Position numbers and translations under genes: made by a program. The notes beneath the pieces were generated by a model. That model saw only the letters and a program-made list of their open reading frames with translations, did not search any database and had not been told where the DNA came from. Positions 1-6,082 of a stretch of DNA of 6,082 nucleotides are shown piece after piece. The first letter of the stretch is position 1. Every line of letters starts with the position of its first letter. Source of the DNA: an uncultured Helicobacteraceae bacterium (GTDB lineage Bacteria > Campylobacterota > Campylobacteria > Campylobacterales > Helicobacteraceae); NCBI GenBank assembly GCA_934728205.1, contig CAKVEH010000085.1, positions 1-6,082 on the forward strand, read 5' to 3'.

Positions 1-76
1 GCTGGCTTAGCTCAGTTGGTAGAGCATCTGCCTTGTAAGCAGAGGGTCGGGGGTTCAAGTCCCTTAGCCAGCTCCA
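1..76 (+). tRNA. trnT: tRNA-Thr (anticodon UGU)
   Basis: This is a complete 76-nt cloverleaf. The acceptor stem 1-7 (GCTGGCT) pairs perfectly with 66-72 (AGCCAGC). The discriminator is T73 and the CCA end is encoded at 74-76. The anticodon stem is 27-31/39-43 with loop CTTGTAA, and the anticodon TGT at 34-36 reads ACA and related Thr codons. The T arm carries the loop TTCAAGT (54-60). The gene begins exactly at the window edge, so its promoter is not visible. It is the first of four tRNA genes leading into tuf. Confidence 0.97.
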
Positions 77-77
77 T

Positions 78-121
78 TCAAACTCTAGCAGTGTTCTGCT
101 TTCAGTGTTTGACCAGTGTTT
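78..121 (+). repeat. Three short CAGTGTT direct repeats in the tRNA spacer
   Basis: The heptamer CAGTGTT occurs at 89-95, 103-109 and 114-120 in the 71-base spacer between tRNA-Thr and tRNA-Tyr. The same stretch can fold. AGCAG (87-91) pairs with CTGCT (96-100) over a TGTT loop, and TCAAAC (78-83) can close around it with GTTTGA (107-112). No T-run follows, so this is not a standard terminator. A processing structure between the two tRNAs is possible but unproven, and chance is a real alternative. Confidence 0.35.
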
Positions 122-147
122 AGCTGTCCTATTTGATTTTTGTCTTT

Positions 148-232
<85 letters not shown>

Positions 233-240
233 TTGGAATA

Positions 241-262
241 GAAATTGCCTAAGGCAATTCTT
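241..262 (+). other. Short stem-loop between tRNA-Tyr and tRNA-Gly
   Basis: AATTGCC (243-249) pairs perfectly with GGCAATT (253-259) over a three-base TAA loop. Only CTTAAT follows, so there is no proper uridine tract, and the stem has 7 bp. I read it as a possible processing or weak termination hairpin inside the tRNA transcript. A strong terminator here would cut tuf off from the upstream tRNAs and looks unlikely. Confidence 0.4.
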
Positions 263-291
263 AATGGGTTTGGGATAGTAGTTTGAAGTTT

Positions 292-368
292 GCGGGAATA
301 GCTCAGTTGGCTAGAGCATCAGCCTTCCAAGCTGAGGGTCGCGGGTTCGAGCCCCGTTTCCCGCTCCA
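292..368 (+). tRNA. trnG: tRNA-Gly (anticodon UCC)
   Basis: This is a complete 77-nt cloverleaf. The acceptor arm GCGGGAA (292-298) pairs perfectly with TTCCCGC (358-364). The discriminator is T365, normal for bacterial tRNA-Gly, and CCA is encoded at 366-368. The anticodon loop CTTCCAA has anticodon TCC at 326-328, reading GGA and GGG. The T loop is TTCGAGC. It is the third tRNA of the cluster. Confidence 0.97.
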
Positions 369-410
369 ATCTGGGAGCTGATTCTTCATTGCACTTTTGT
401 TAATGAAATG

Positions 411-420
411 TGTATAGAAT
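411..420 (+). promoter_or_regulatory. Candidate -10 promoter element before tRNA-Thr(GGU)/tuf
   Basis: TGTATAGAAT contains a TATAGA/TATAAT-like hexamer at 413-418, 20 bases upstream of the tRNA at 439. That would put a start site near 425. Promoters of this bacterial group often lack a clear -35 box, and none is visible here. The element overlaps an imperfect inverted repeat in which GATTC (380-384) matches GAATC (417-421) and TTCATT (385-390) matches AATGAA (402-407). This is an inference from sequence likeness only. The region is AT-rich, so false positives are easy. Confidence 0.28.
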
Positions 421-438
421 CTCGCTTCATAAAGTTAA

Positions 439-513
439 GCCCATATAGCTCAGTGGCAGAGCACTTCCTTGGTAAGGAAGAGGTCGGCGGTTCAATCCCG
501 CTTATGGGCTCCA
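439..513 (+). tRNA. trnT: tRNA-Thr (anticodon GGU)
   Basis: This is a complete 75-nt cloverleaf. The acceptor arm GCCCATA (439-445) pairs perfectly with TATGGGC (503-509). The discriminator is T510 and CCA is encoded at 511-513. The anticodon stem is CTTCC/GGAAG with loop TTGGTAA, and the anticodon GGT at 471-473 reads ACC and ACU. The T arm has loop TTCAATC (491-497). It is the second threonine isoacceptor in the cluster. It lies 69 bases before tuf with no terminator between, so a common transcript that is processed into tRNA and tuf mRNA is likely. Confidence 0.97.
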
Positions 514-523
514 GTTTTTCACA

Positions 524-568
524 TAAAGCATTGAATTTGCCGTAGATTCCGTGCTTTACAAATCTATG
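524..568 (+). promoter_or_regulatory. Candidate structured leader of tuf with two competing stems
   Basis: Two stems share this stretch. TAAAGCA (524-530) pairs with TGCTTTA (552-558). CGTAGATT (541-548) pairs with AATCTATG (561-568), with one G-T wobble. The arms interleave, so the two either compete or form a pseudoknot. The final connecting loop would be only 2 bases, which argues for competition. The second stem ends two bases before the tuf ribosome-binding site AAGGAG (571-576), so it could affect translation or mRNA processing. This is inference from base pairing only. Confidence 0.35.
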
Positions 569-582
569 ATAAGGAGAAAATT

Positions 583-1782
583 ATGGCAAAAGAGAAATTT
601 AACAGAAGTAAGCCACACGTCAATGTCGGAACAATCGGGCATGTCGACCACGGCAAAACAACGCTAAGTGCTGCTATTTCAGCTGTGTTGGCAACAAAAG
701 GTCTTGCGGAGCTTAAAGATTATGACAATATCGATAATGCTCCTGAAGAAAAGGAAAGAGGTATTACTATTGCGACTTCTCACATCGAGTATGAGACAGA
801 GAATCGCCACTACGCACACGTGGATTGTCCCGGACACGCCGACTATGTCAAAAATATGATTACAGGTGCGGCGCAAATGGACGGCGCGATTTTGGTCGTG
901 TCTGCTGCTGATGGCCCTATGCCTCAAACACGCGAGCATATTTTGCTTTCTCGTCAAGTAGGCGTGCCATATATCGTGGTGTTTTTAAACAAACAAGATA
1001 TGGTTGATGATAAAGAATTGCTTGACTTGGTAGAAATGGAAGTGCGTGAATTGCTAAGTGCGTATGAGTTCCCCGGTGATGATACACCAATCGTGGCGGG
1101 TTCTGCGCTTAAAGCACTTGAAGAAGCTAAAGCTGGCAATGTCGGCGAGTGGGGAGAGAAGATTCTTGCTCTTATGGCTGAAGTGGATAAATATATCCCA
1201 ACACCACAAAGAGATACAGAAAAGACTTTCCTAATGCCTGTGGAAGATGTGTTTTCAATCGCTGGACGCGGAACGGTCGTTACAGGTAGGATTGAACGTG
1301 GTGTAGTAAAAGTGGGCGATGAAGTAGAAATCGTGGGAATCAGCGATACACAAAAAACCACTGTTACAGGTGTGGAAATGTTTAGAAAAGAGCTTGATAA
1401 GGGTGAGGCTGGCGATAATGTCGGAATCTTGTTGCGAGGCACAAAAAAAGAGGAAGTCGAGCGTGGTATGGTGCTCTGTAAGCCCGGCTCAATCACACCA
1501 CATAAGAAATTTGAAGGTGAAATTTATGTGCTTTCAAAAGATGAGGGTGGGCGACACACTCCATTCTTTAATGGTTACCGCCCGCAATTCTATGTGCGCA
1601 CTACCGATGTAACAGGCTCAATTACTTTGCCTAGTGGTGTGGAAATGGTTATGCCCGGCGATAATGTAAAGATTACCGTTGAGCTTATCAACCCAATTGC
1701 GCTGGAGGAAGGGACACGATTTGCTATCCGCGAGGGCGGTAGGACTGTCGGTGCTGGCGTGGTAACAAAAATCATCGAGTAA
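583..1782 (+). CDS. tuf: Translation elongation factor Tu (EF-Tu)
   Basis: EF-Tu is the cytoplasmic GTPase that delivers aminoacyl-tRNA to the ribosomal A site. The 399-residue length is that of a full bacterial EF-Tu. The GTP-binding motifs are all present: GHVDHGKT (19-26), RGITI in switch I (59-63), DCPGH (81-85, with the catalytic His85), NKQD (136-139) and SAL (174-176). The two beta-barrel domains follow from about residue 210, with the typical segments [20 protein letters not shown] and GGRHTPFF, ending in VVTKIIE. The start is ATG at 583, with AAGGAG at 571-576 six bases upstream. It follows four tRNA genes and precedes rpmG by 9 bases. From memory the sequence is very close to Helicobacter EF-Tu. 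No truncation or missing key residue was seen. Confidence 0.99.
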   Translation: MAKEKFNRSKPHVNVGTIGHVDHGKTTLSAAISAVLATKGLAELKDYDNIDNAPEEKERGITIATSHIEYETENRHYAHVDCPGHADYVKNMITGAAQMDGAILVVSAADGPMPQTREHILLSRQVGVPYIVVFLNKQDMVDDKELLDLVEMEVRELLSAYEFPGDDTPIVAGSALKALEEAKAGNVGEWGEKILALMAEVDKYIPTPQRDTEKTFLMPVEDVFSIAGRGTVVTGRIERGVVKVGDEVEIVGISDTQKTTVTGVEMFRKELDKGEAGDNVGILLRGTKKEEVERGMVLCKPGSITPHKKFEGEIYVLSKDEGGRHTPFFNGYRPQFYVRTTDVTGSITLPSGVEMVMPGDNVKITVELINPIALEEGTRFAIREGGRTVGAGVVTKIIE

Positions 1783-1791
1783 GGCAAGAAA

Positions 1792-1962
1792 ATGGCAAAG
1801 GGAAATGTCATCAAGGTGGGACTTAAGTGTTCGGAATGTGGTGATATAAACTATTCTACCACCAAGAATGCGAAAACAAATACAGAAAAACTGGAGCTCA
1901 AAAAGTTTTGCCCTCGTTTGAATAGACACACTATTCACAAGGAAGTAAAGCTTAAAAGCTAG
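1792..1962 (+). CDS. rpmG: 50S ribosomal protein L33 (bL33)
   Basis: This 56-residue gene encodes bL33, a small protein of the large ribosomal subunit near the E site. The protein begins [20 protein letters not shown] and ends [17 protein letters not shown], matching the L33 family over its whole length. It carries the CxxC pair (Cys13, Cys16) and Cys40 of the zinc-ribbon form. The position of the fourth ligand in the full C+ form (CPxC) is Leu43, so only three cysteines remain. To my memory related campylobacterotal L33 proteins also lack this cysteine. The start is ATG at 1792. A weak AAGG (1781-1784) overlaps the tuf stop codon, 7 bases upstream, which suggests translational coupling to tuf. 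Confidence 0.97.
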   Translation: MAKGNVIKVGLKCSECGDINYSTTKNAKTNTEKLELKKFCPRLNRHTIHKEVKLKS

Positions 1963-1969
1963 GATATTG

Positions 1970-2008
1970 TAGCGTGTATCATCTTTGTGGAGTCTTTGAT
2001 ACGCGCTA
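1970..2008 (+). other. 12-bp inverted repeat between rpmG and tRNA-Trp
   Basis: TAGCGTGTATCA (1970-1981) pairs with TGATACGCGCTA (1997-2008) across all 12 positions, with a single G-T wobble, over a 15-base loop. It starts 7 bases after the rpmG stop. No T-run follows, so it is not a canonical intrinsic terminator. Likely roles are protecting the 3' end of tuf-rpmG mRNA, a processing site that frees tRNA-Trp, or partial attenuation. I cannot choose between these from the sequence. Confidence 0.6.
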
Positions 2009-2015
2009 GATTCCA

Positions 2016-2021
2016 TATAAA
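2016..2021 (+). promoter_or_regulatory. Candidate -10 box for the tRNA-Trp-secE-nusG unit
   Basis: TATAAA lies 13 bases upstream of tRNA-Trp (2035), so a start site near 2028 would give a very short tRNA leader. A TTTGAT at 1995-2000 could act as a -35 with a short 15-base spacer, but it sits inside the 3' arm of the inverted repeat. Promoters in this group commonly rely on the -10 alone. The position fits well, but this is a prediction from likeness only. Confidence 0.4.
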
Positions 2022-2034
2022 TGGCTTAAGGGAA

Positions 2035-2110
2035 GGGTCAGTAGCTCCAATGGTAGAGCGTCGGTCTCCAAAACCGAATGTTGAGGGTTCGAGTCCTTCC
2101 TGGCCCGCCA
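2035..2110 (+). tRNA. trnW: tRNA-Trp (anticodon CCA)
   Basis: This is a complete 76-nt cloverleaf. The acceptor arm GGGTCAG (2035-2041) pairs with CTGGCCC (2100-2106), with one T-G wobble. The discriminator is G2107, the usual Trp identity base, and CCA is encoded at 2108-2110. The anticodon stem TCGGT/ACCGA (2061-2065/2073-2077) holds loop CTCCAAA with anticodon CCA at 2068-2070, reading UGG. The T loop is TTCGAGT. It is embedded between rpmG and secE, 24 bases before the secE start, so it is probably cut out of a longer mRNA. Confidence 0.98.
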
Positions 2111-2134
2111 TAGCTAAGTGCAAAAGAGAGAGAT

Positions 2135-2317
2135 ATGAAAAAAATAATAACTTATTATAGAAACGCTAGAGAGGAGCTAAGCAAGGTTATCCGTCCTACA
2201 AAGGAGCAGGTGCGCAACGCTTCTATATCTGTGGTTGCTGTGGTGATAGTTATTGCATTGTTTTTAGCATTAGTTGATGCCATTTTGTCTGCTTCTGTAA
2301 CGAGCATTTTGTCATAA
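2135..2317 (+). CDS. secE: Protein translocase subunit SecE
   Basis: SecE is the small essential inner-membrane subunit of the SecYEG protein-export channel. The 60-residue length matches the single-helix short form of the family. An amphipathic cytoplasmic N-terminal part carries the segment REELSKVIRPTKEQV (12-26), equivalent to the conserved E(L)xKVxWPTxxE signature, with Arg20 in place of the common Trp. One membrane helix follows (about 31-51, ISVVAVVIVIALFLALVDAI). The start is ATG at 2135, preceded by the purine-rich GAGAGAGA (2126-2133). It lies directly upstream of nusG, the near-universal bacterial secE-nusG pair, with a 17-base gap. Confidence 0.96.
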   Translation: MKKIITYYRNAREELSKVIRPTKEQVRNASISVVAVVIVIALFLALVDAILSASVTSILS

Positions 2318-2334
2318 TTTTTTAAGGAGTTGGT

Positions 2335-2850
2335 GTGGAGTGGTATGCGATACAGACTTATTCTGGTAGCGAGCAATCAGTAAAGCGCGCGATAGAGAAT
2401 CTCATCAAGGAAAATAGAATCCAAGAGCGATTTGAGGAAATTGTCGTGCCGACTGAGGGTGTGTATGACGAGAGAAAGAAGGTTACTCAGCGAAGCCTTT
2501 ATCCGGGTTATGTGTTTATCAAGGTTGATTTGGACACACAGCTGTGGCATTTGATTCAGTCTTTGCCACGCGTTGGACGCTTCATTGGTGAGCAAAATAA
2601 GCCCACACCTCTAAGCGAAGCGGATATTAACAAGATTTTAGAGAAAATTAAGAATCCTGCTGCGCCCAAGCCAAAAATCTTTTTTGAAAATGGCGAAGTG
2701 GTGCGCATCGTTGATGGTCCGTTTGCGAACTTCACTGCAACCGTGGAGGAGTATGACATTGAGCAGCGCAAGCTAAAACTTAATGTTTCTATTTTTAATC
2801 GTAATACACTTGTGGAGATTCCATACTCTCAAGTAGAGAAAATCATTTAA
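2335..2850 (+). CDS. nusG: Transcription termination/antitermination factor NusG (GTG start)
   Basis: NusG binds the clamp of RNA polymerase and suppresses pausing. Through its KOW domain it contacts either Rho or ribosomal protein S10. The 171-residue protein has an NGN domain (about 1-105), with WYAIQTYSGSE at 3-13 and the motif YPGYVFIKV at 56-64. A proline-rich linker (108-114) follows. The KOW domain (about 118-171) includes GEVVRIVDGPFANFTATVEE and VSIFNRNTLVEIPYSQVEKI. The start is a GTG: AAGGAG at 2324-2329 stands five bases before GTG GAG TGG TAT, and no in-frame ATG lies before WYAIQ. The place between secE and rplK supports NusG rather than a specialised paralogue. Confidence 0.98.
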   Translation: MEWYAIQTYSGSEQSVKRAIENLIKENRIQERFEEIVVPTEGVYDERKKVTQRSLYPGYVFIKVDLDTQLWHLIQSLPRVGRFIGEQNKPTPLSEADINKILEKIKNPAAPKPKIFFENGEVVRIVDGPFANFTATVEEYDIEQRKLKLNVSIFNRNTLVEIPYSQVEKII

Positions 2851-2865
2851 TTTAGGAAGGACATT

Positions 2866-3291
2866 ATGGCAAAAAAAGTAGTAGGCGAACTGAAGTTACA
2901 AATCCCCGCAGGCAAAGCAAATCCATCACCGCCCGTAGGCCCAGCTTTAGGGCAAAGAGGCATAAATATTATGGAATTTTGCAAAGCGTTTAATGAAAAA
3001 ACCAAAGATATGGGTAATTTTAATATCCCCGTGATTATTACCGTGTATCAAGATAAGAGTTTTTCATTTATTACCAAAAAGCCACCTGTAACGGATTTAA
3101 TCAAAAAGGCTATCAATCTATCAAAGGGTTCGGACAATCCACTTAAAAACAAAGTTGGTAAGCTTACACAAAAGCAGTTGCAAGAAATTGCAGAATCTAA
3201 AATGCAAGATTTAAACGCCACAGATATTGAAGCTGCTAAAAAAATCGTGGCTGGAAGTGCTCGCTCTATGGGCGTGGAAATTGTGGATTAA
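2866..3291 (+). CDS. rplK: 50S ribosomal protein L11 (uL11)
   Basis: L11 forms the base of the ribosomal stalk with L10 on helices 43-44 of 23S rRNA, where elongation factors and RelA act. The 141-residue length is standard. The N-terminal domain has the proline-rich [19 protein letters not shown] (14-32) that contacts the thiopeptide-binding site. It is linked by [12 protein letters not shown] to the C-terminal rRNA-binding domain, with [18 protein letters not shown] and the closing [11 protein letters not shown]. The start is ATG at 2866, with AGGAAGG (2854-2860) five bases upstream. In E. coli L1 represses this operon from the rplK leader. Only 15 bases separate nusG and rplK here and I saw no clear L1-binding fold in them. 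Confidence 0.99.
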   Translation: MAKKVVGELKLQIPAGKANPSPPVGPALGQRGINIMEFCKAFNEKTKDMGNFNIPVIITVYQDKSFSFITKKPPVTDLIKKAINLSKGSDNPLKNKVGKLTQKQLQEIAESKMQDLNATDIEAAKKIVAGSARSMGVEIVD

Positions 3292-3306
3292 ATTTGTAGA
3301 GTAAAT

Positions 3307-3310
3307 GGAG
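3307..3310 (+). promoter_or_regulatory. Ribosome-binding site that fixes the rplA start
   Basis: GGAG at 3307-3310 lies six bases before the ATG at 3317. The upstream in-frame ATG at 3305 shares its G with this site and has no usable Shine-Dalgarno sequence of its own. The site therefore favours the 234-residue form beginning MAKKTTKR over the form with four extra residues. Confidence 0.75.
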
Positions 3311-3316
3311 TTTAAA

Positions 3317-4021
3317 ATGGCAAAAAAGACAACAAAAAGATTACAAAATTTGCACTCTAAGGTAGATTCTGCAAAGATTTATGATGTGCAAAGTGGCGTT
3401 GGTGTAGTGAAGTCTCTTGCTTCGGCGAAATTTGATGAGACGGTGGAGATTGCATTGCGATTGGGAGTTGACCCTCGACACGCTGACCAAATGATTCGTG
3501 GGGCGGTTGTGCTACCACACGGCACGGGTAAGACCGTGCGTGTAGCGGTGTTTGCAAAGGGAGTGAAAGCTGATGAAGCAAAAGCGGCAGGGGCAGATAT
3601 TGTCGGGGCAGATGATTTGGCTGAAGAGATAAAAAATGGCAACACGAACTTTGATATGGTTATCGCCACACCTGATATGATGGCACTTGTTGGTAAGGTT
3701 GGTAGAATTTTAGGACCAAAGGGACTTATGCCAAACCCAAAGACAGGCACCGTTACCGCAGATGTCAGCAAGGCTGTATCAAATGCCAAAAGCGGACAAG
3801 TGAATTTTCGTGTGGATAAAAAGGGAATCATTCACGCACCCATTGGCAAGGCAAGTTTCCAAGAAGAAAAAATTAGAGAAAATATGCTTGAGTTTGTGCG
3901 AGCAATCAACCGCTTAAAGCCAAGCTCTGCAAAAGGCAAGTATATTAAAAGTGGTTCGCTATCTCTTACAATGAGTCCTAGTGTGAAGCTAGATTCTCAA
4001 GAGTTGATGGATACGAAGTAG
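3317..4021 (+). CDS. rplA: 50S ribosomal protein L1 (uL1)
   Basis: L1 is the mobile stalk protein of the 50S subunit that helps move deacylated tRNA out of the E site. In many bacteria it also represses translation of the rplK-rplA mRNA. The 234-residue product matches the family. It shows [20 protein letters not shown] (50-69) in domain I, the domain II segment [12 protein letters not shown], and the L1 signature around [18 protein letters not shown] (129-146). It ends with [20 protein letters not shown] chose ATG 3317 over the in-frame ATG 3305 because GGAG (3307-3310) is correctly spaced for 3317 and family members begin MAKK. It sits 25 bases after rplK, so the pair is surely co-transcribed. 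Confidence 0.98.
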   Translation: MAKKTTKRLQNLHSKVDSAKIYDVQSGVGVVKSLASAKFDETVEIALRLGVDPRHADQMIRGAVVLPHGTGKTVRVAVFAKGVKADEAKAAGADIVGADDLAEEIKNGNTNFDMVIATPDMMALVGKVGRILGPKGLMPNPKTGTVTADVSKAVSNAKSGQVNFRVDKKGIIHAPIGKASFQEEKIRENMLEFVRAINRLKPSSAKGKYIKSGSLSLTMSPSVKLDSQELMDTK

Positions 4022-4040
4022 AGGACATTATAGGCAATTT

Positions 4041-4114
4041 ATCTTAGATTGAAGATCATCGGGGCGTTTTAACGCTTAAAAGCAAACCCTATGTGAGATT
4101 TGGTCTGAAAGGAG
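4041..4114 (+). promoter_or_regulatory. Probable L10-leader autoregulatory RNA before rplJ
   Basis: The 98 bases between rplA and rplJ can fold into one closed structure. TTAGATTGAA (4044-4053) pairs with TTTGGTCTGA (4099-4108) over 10 positions, six Watson-Crick and four G-T. Next come G4054/A4098 and A4055/G4097, which could form tandem sheared G-A pairs as in a kink-turn. Then TCA (4056-4058) pairs with TGA (4094-4096), and GGG (4061-4063) can pair with CCC (4087-4089). A hairpin GCGT/ACGC lies at 4064-4075 and may alternate with GCTT/AAGC (4074-4083). The closing helix ends where the rplJ ribosome-binding site AAAGGAG (4108-4114) begins. L10 bound with L7/L12 is known to repress from such leaders. 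The fold here was drawn by eye. Confidence 0.55.
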
Positions 4115-4119
4115 AGTGA

Positions 4120-4599
4120 ATGACGAAGCAAGAAAAGATTCAGACTGTTGAGAGCTTAAGTGCCGAGTTTGAGAAAGCTAGCTCAATGATTGTATGCGAT
4201 TATAAGGGATTGGGCGTTGCGAAATTGGAATTTTTGCGTGCGCAAGCTCGTGAGAATGACATTAAAGTCCAAGTAATCAAAAACACTTTGGCGACAATCG
4301 CAATGAACAATGCGAAATATCCACAGAGCGAACTAAATGGCACAAATATTTTCATTTGGAGTAGCGACCAAATAGCATTGGCAAAGGTTGTTTGTAAATT
4401 TGCAGATGCAAATGAAGAGAACTTTAGCGTGAAGTTTGGATATTTTGATGGCGCGATTGTGGAGAAATCACATATCGTTAGCATTTCAAAACTTCCAAGC
4501 AAGCAAGAGCTTATTGGTATGTTACTGTCCGTGTGGAGTGCGCCTGCGCGATATTTCGTTACGGGGCTTGATAATTTAGCAAAACAAAAACAAAATTAA
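4120..4599 (+). CDS. rplJ: 50S ribosomal protein L10 (uL10)
   Basis: L10 anchors the L7/L12 dimers to the stalk base of the 50S subunit. The 159-residue protein has the N-terminal rRNA-binding domain with [17 protein letters not shown] (24-40) and [13 protein letters not shown] (50-62). Its C-terminal helix ([19 protein letters not shown], 141-159) is the region that binds L7/L12 dimers. The C-terminal tail is shorter than in many proteobacteria, consistent with two or three dimer sites, but the number cannot be read from sequence alone. The start is ATG at 4120, with AAAGGAG (4108-4114) five bases upstream. A structured leader precedes it, and rplL follows after 11 bases. Confidence 0.98.
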   Translation: MTKQEKIQTVESLSAEFEKASSMIVCDYKGLGVAKLEFLRAQARENDIKVQVIKNTLATIAMNNAKYPQSELNGTNIFIWSSDQIALAKVVCKFADANEENFSVKFGYFDGAIVEKSHIVSISKLPSKQELIGMLLSVWSAPARYFVTGLDNLAKQKQN

Positions 4600-4610
4600 A
4601 GGAGCATAAA

Positions 4611-4991
4611 ATGGCTATCACAAAAGAAGAAGTATTAGAATACATTGGGAATCTATCGGTTTTGGAGCTTTCAGAGCTTGTAAAAGCATTTGAAGAAAAA
4701 TTTGGTGTTTCAGCAGCACCCACAGTGGTTGCTGGTGGCGGTGGCGCAGCAGCTGGTGGCGGTGGCGCAGCAGAGGAGAAGTCAGAGTTTAATGTCATTC
4801 TCCTTGATGCAGGTGCAAACAAAATCGCTGTGATTAAAGCTGTGCGAGAGATTACAGGACTTGGATTAAAAGAAGCAAAAGATGCTACTGAACAAACACC
4901 TAGCACACTTAAAGAAGGCGTAGGCAAAGAAGATGCAGAAGCCTTTAAGAAAAAACTTGAAGATGCAGGTGCGAAAGCAGAAATTAAGTAA
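4611..4991 (+). CDS. rplL: 50S ribosomal protein L7/L12 (bL12)
   Basis: L7/L12 is the multi-copy stalk protein that recruits EF-Tu, EF-G and other GTPase factors. The 126-residue protein has an N-terminal dimerisation domain (about 1-36, with [19 protein letters not shown]). A flexible Ala/Gly hinge (36-56) follows. The C-terminal factor-binding domain (57-126) carries [20 protein letters not shown] (71-90), the conserved factor-binding face. The hinge is made of two identical AGGGGAA units (41-47 and 48-54), encoded by a perfect 21-bp tandem repeat. The start is ATG at 4611. The AAAGGAG site (4598-4604) overlaps the rplJ stop codon, so translation of L10 and L7/L12 is probably linked, although L7/L12 must be made in excess. 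Confidence 0.99.
   Translation: MAITKEEVLEYIGNLSVLELSELVKAFEEKFGVSAAPTVVAGGGGAAAGGGGAAEEKSEFNVILLDAGANKIAVIKAVREITGLGLKEAKDATEQTPSTLKEGVGKEDAEAFKKKLEDAGAKAEIK
4731..4772 (+). repeat. Perfect 21-bp tandem duplication in the rplL hinge
   Basis: Bases 4731-4751 and 4752-4772 are identical at all 21 positions and in frame with rplL. Each unit starts GCTGGTGGCGGTGGC and encodes Ala-Gly-Gly-Gly-Gly-Ala-Ala. The identity extends to third codon positions, which points to recent duplication or continuing conversion rather than selection on protein alone. Gain or loss of a unit would change hinge length by seven residues without a frameshift. Confidence 0.95.
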
Positions 4992-5010
4992 TCGCACCAT
5001 ATTTGAGTTG

Positions 5011-5037
5011 TGCCCTTAGGCTTCGTGCCTTTGGGTG
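5011..5037 (+). other. Stem-loop 1 of the rplL-rpoB spacer
   Basis: AGGC (5018-5021) pairs with GCCT (5027-5030) over a TTCGT loop. After a TT/TT internal loop, CCC (5013-5015) pairs with GGG (5033-5035), flanked by two wobble pairs. It starts 20 bases after the rplL stop and has no T-run. It probably protects or marks the rplL mRNA end, or acts as an RNase site. Confidence 0.5.
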
Positions 5038-5074
5038 TGGCATACAAATGCAAGAATCTTAAATGTGTGGCGGA

Positions 5075-5100
5075 TTGATGACTTTTAGTAAAGTTATCAA
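5075..5100 (+). other. Stem-loop 2 of the rplL-rpoB spacer
   Basis: TTGATGACTTT (5075-5085) pairs with AAAGTTATCAA (5090-5100) over a TAGT tetraloop. The stem has 11 consecutive pairs, one of them G-T. No uridine tract follows, so it is not a typical intrinsic terminator. A processing site before rpoB is the likeliest role, by analogy with the RNase III site in the E. coli rplL-rpoB spacer. Confidence 0.6.
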
Positions 5101-5112
5101 AGTTGCAATATG

Positions 5113-6082
<970 letters not shown>

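Noticed and set aside
565..570. TATGAT as a -10 box for tuf
   Set aside because: It directly abuts the Shine-Dalgarno sequence, so transcription would start inside or after the ribosome-binding site.
954..1496. 180-codon minus-strand open frame inside tuf
   Set aside because: It lies wholly antisense to the EF-Tu coding region, has Ser/Thr/Pro-rich low-complexity composition typical of reverse-frame reading, and matches no family I recognise.
2851..2865. L1-binding operator in front of rplK
   Set aside because: The 15-base gap is almost entirely the ribosome-binding site and shows no stem resembling the 23S L1 site; a site within flanking coding sequence cannot be ruled out.
3305..3316. Upstream in-frame ATG adding four residues to L1
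   Set aside because: It lacks its own ribosome-binding site and overlaps the GGAG that correctly serves ATG 3317; L1 proteins of the group begin MAKK.
3379..3831. 150-codon minus-strand open frame inside rplA
   Set aside because: It is antisense to the L1 gene, with no recognisable domain or plausible gene context.
4559..5053. 164-codon minus-strand open frame over rplL
   Set aside because: It is antisense to L7/L12; its Ala/Pro-rich stretch is just the complement of the hinge repeat.

Overview
The window is a core translation/transcription locus of a campylobacterotal (epsilonproteobacterial) bacterium, most probably a Helicobacter. From memory, the EF-Tu, L33, L7/L12 and RpoB protein sequences resemble Helicobacter pylori more closely than Campylobacter. 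The gene order tRNAs-tuf-rpmG-tRNA(Trp)-secE-nusG-rplK-rplA-rplJ-rplL-rpoB is the one I know from Helicobacter. The species cannot be fixed from the sequence alone. Every gene is on the plus strand and every one looks intact, apart from rpoB, which runs off the right end.

Layout. Positions 1-513 hold four tRNA genes with encoded CCA ends: Thr(UGU), Tyr(GUA), Gly(UCC) and Thr(GGU). They are followed by tuf (583-1782) and rpmG (1792-1962). A 72-base gap with a 12-bp inverted repeat and a -10-like box leads to tRNA-Trp (2035-2110). Then come secE (2135-2317), nusG (2335-2850, GTG start), rplK (2866-3291) and rplA (start placed at 3317, end 4021). A 98-base leader that can fold like an L10-binding site precedes rplJ (4120-4599) and rplL (4611-4991). 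The 197 bases after rplL hold three successive stem-loops. They are followed by rpoB (5189 to the window edge, 298 codons visible).

How the genes work together. The tRNAs and EF-Tu feed the ribosome. L33, L11, L1, L10 and L7/L12 are 50S proteins, and L11, L10 and L7/L12 form the stalk base and stalk where EF-Tu and EF-G dock. SecE is the small essential subunit of the SecYEG export channel. NusG links RNA polymerase to the ribosome and to Rho, and RpoB is the polymerase beta subunit. Spacing within the protein clusters is short (9-25 bases), consistent with co-transcription. The two long gaps, before rplJ and before rpoB, are where the strongest RNA structures lie. That fits the known logic of L10 autoregulation and partial attenuation before rpoB.

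I found no mobile element, CRISPR array, phage gene or accessory system. This is an ordinary, highly conserved region. What deserves a second look is the non-coding RNA structure between genes and a perfect 21-bp tandem duplication in the rplL hinge.
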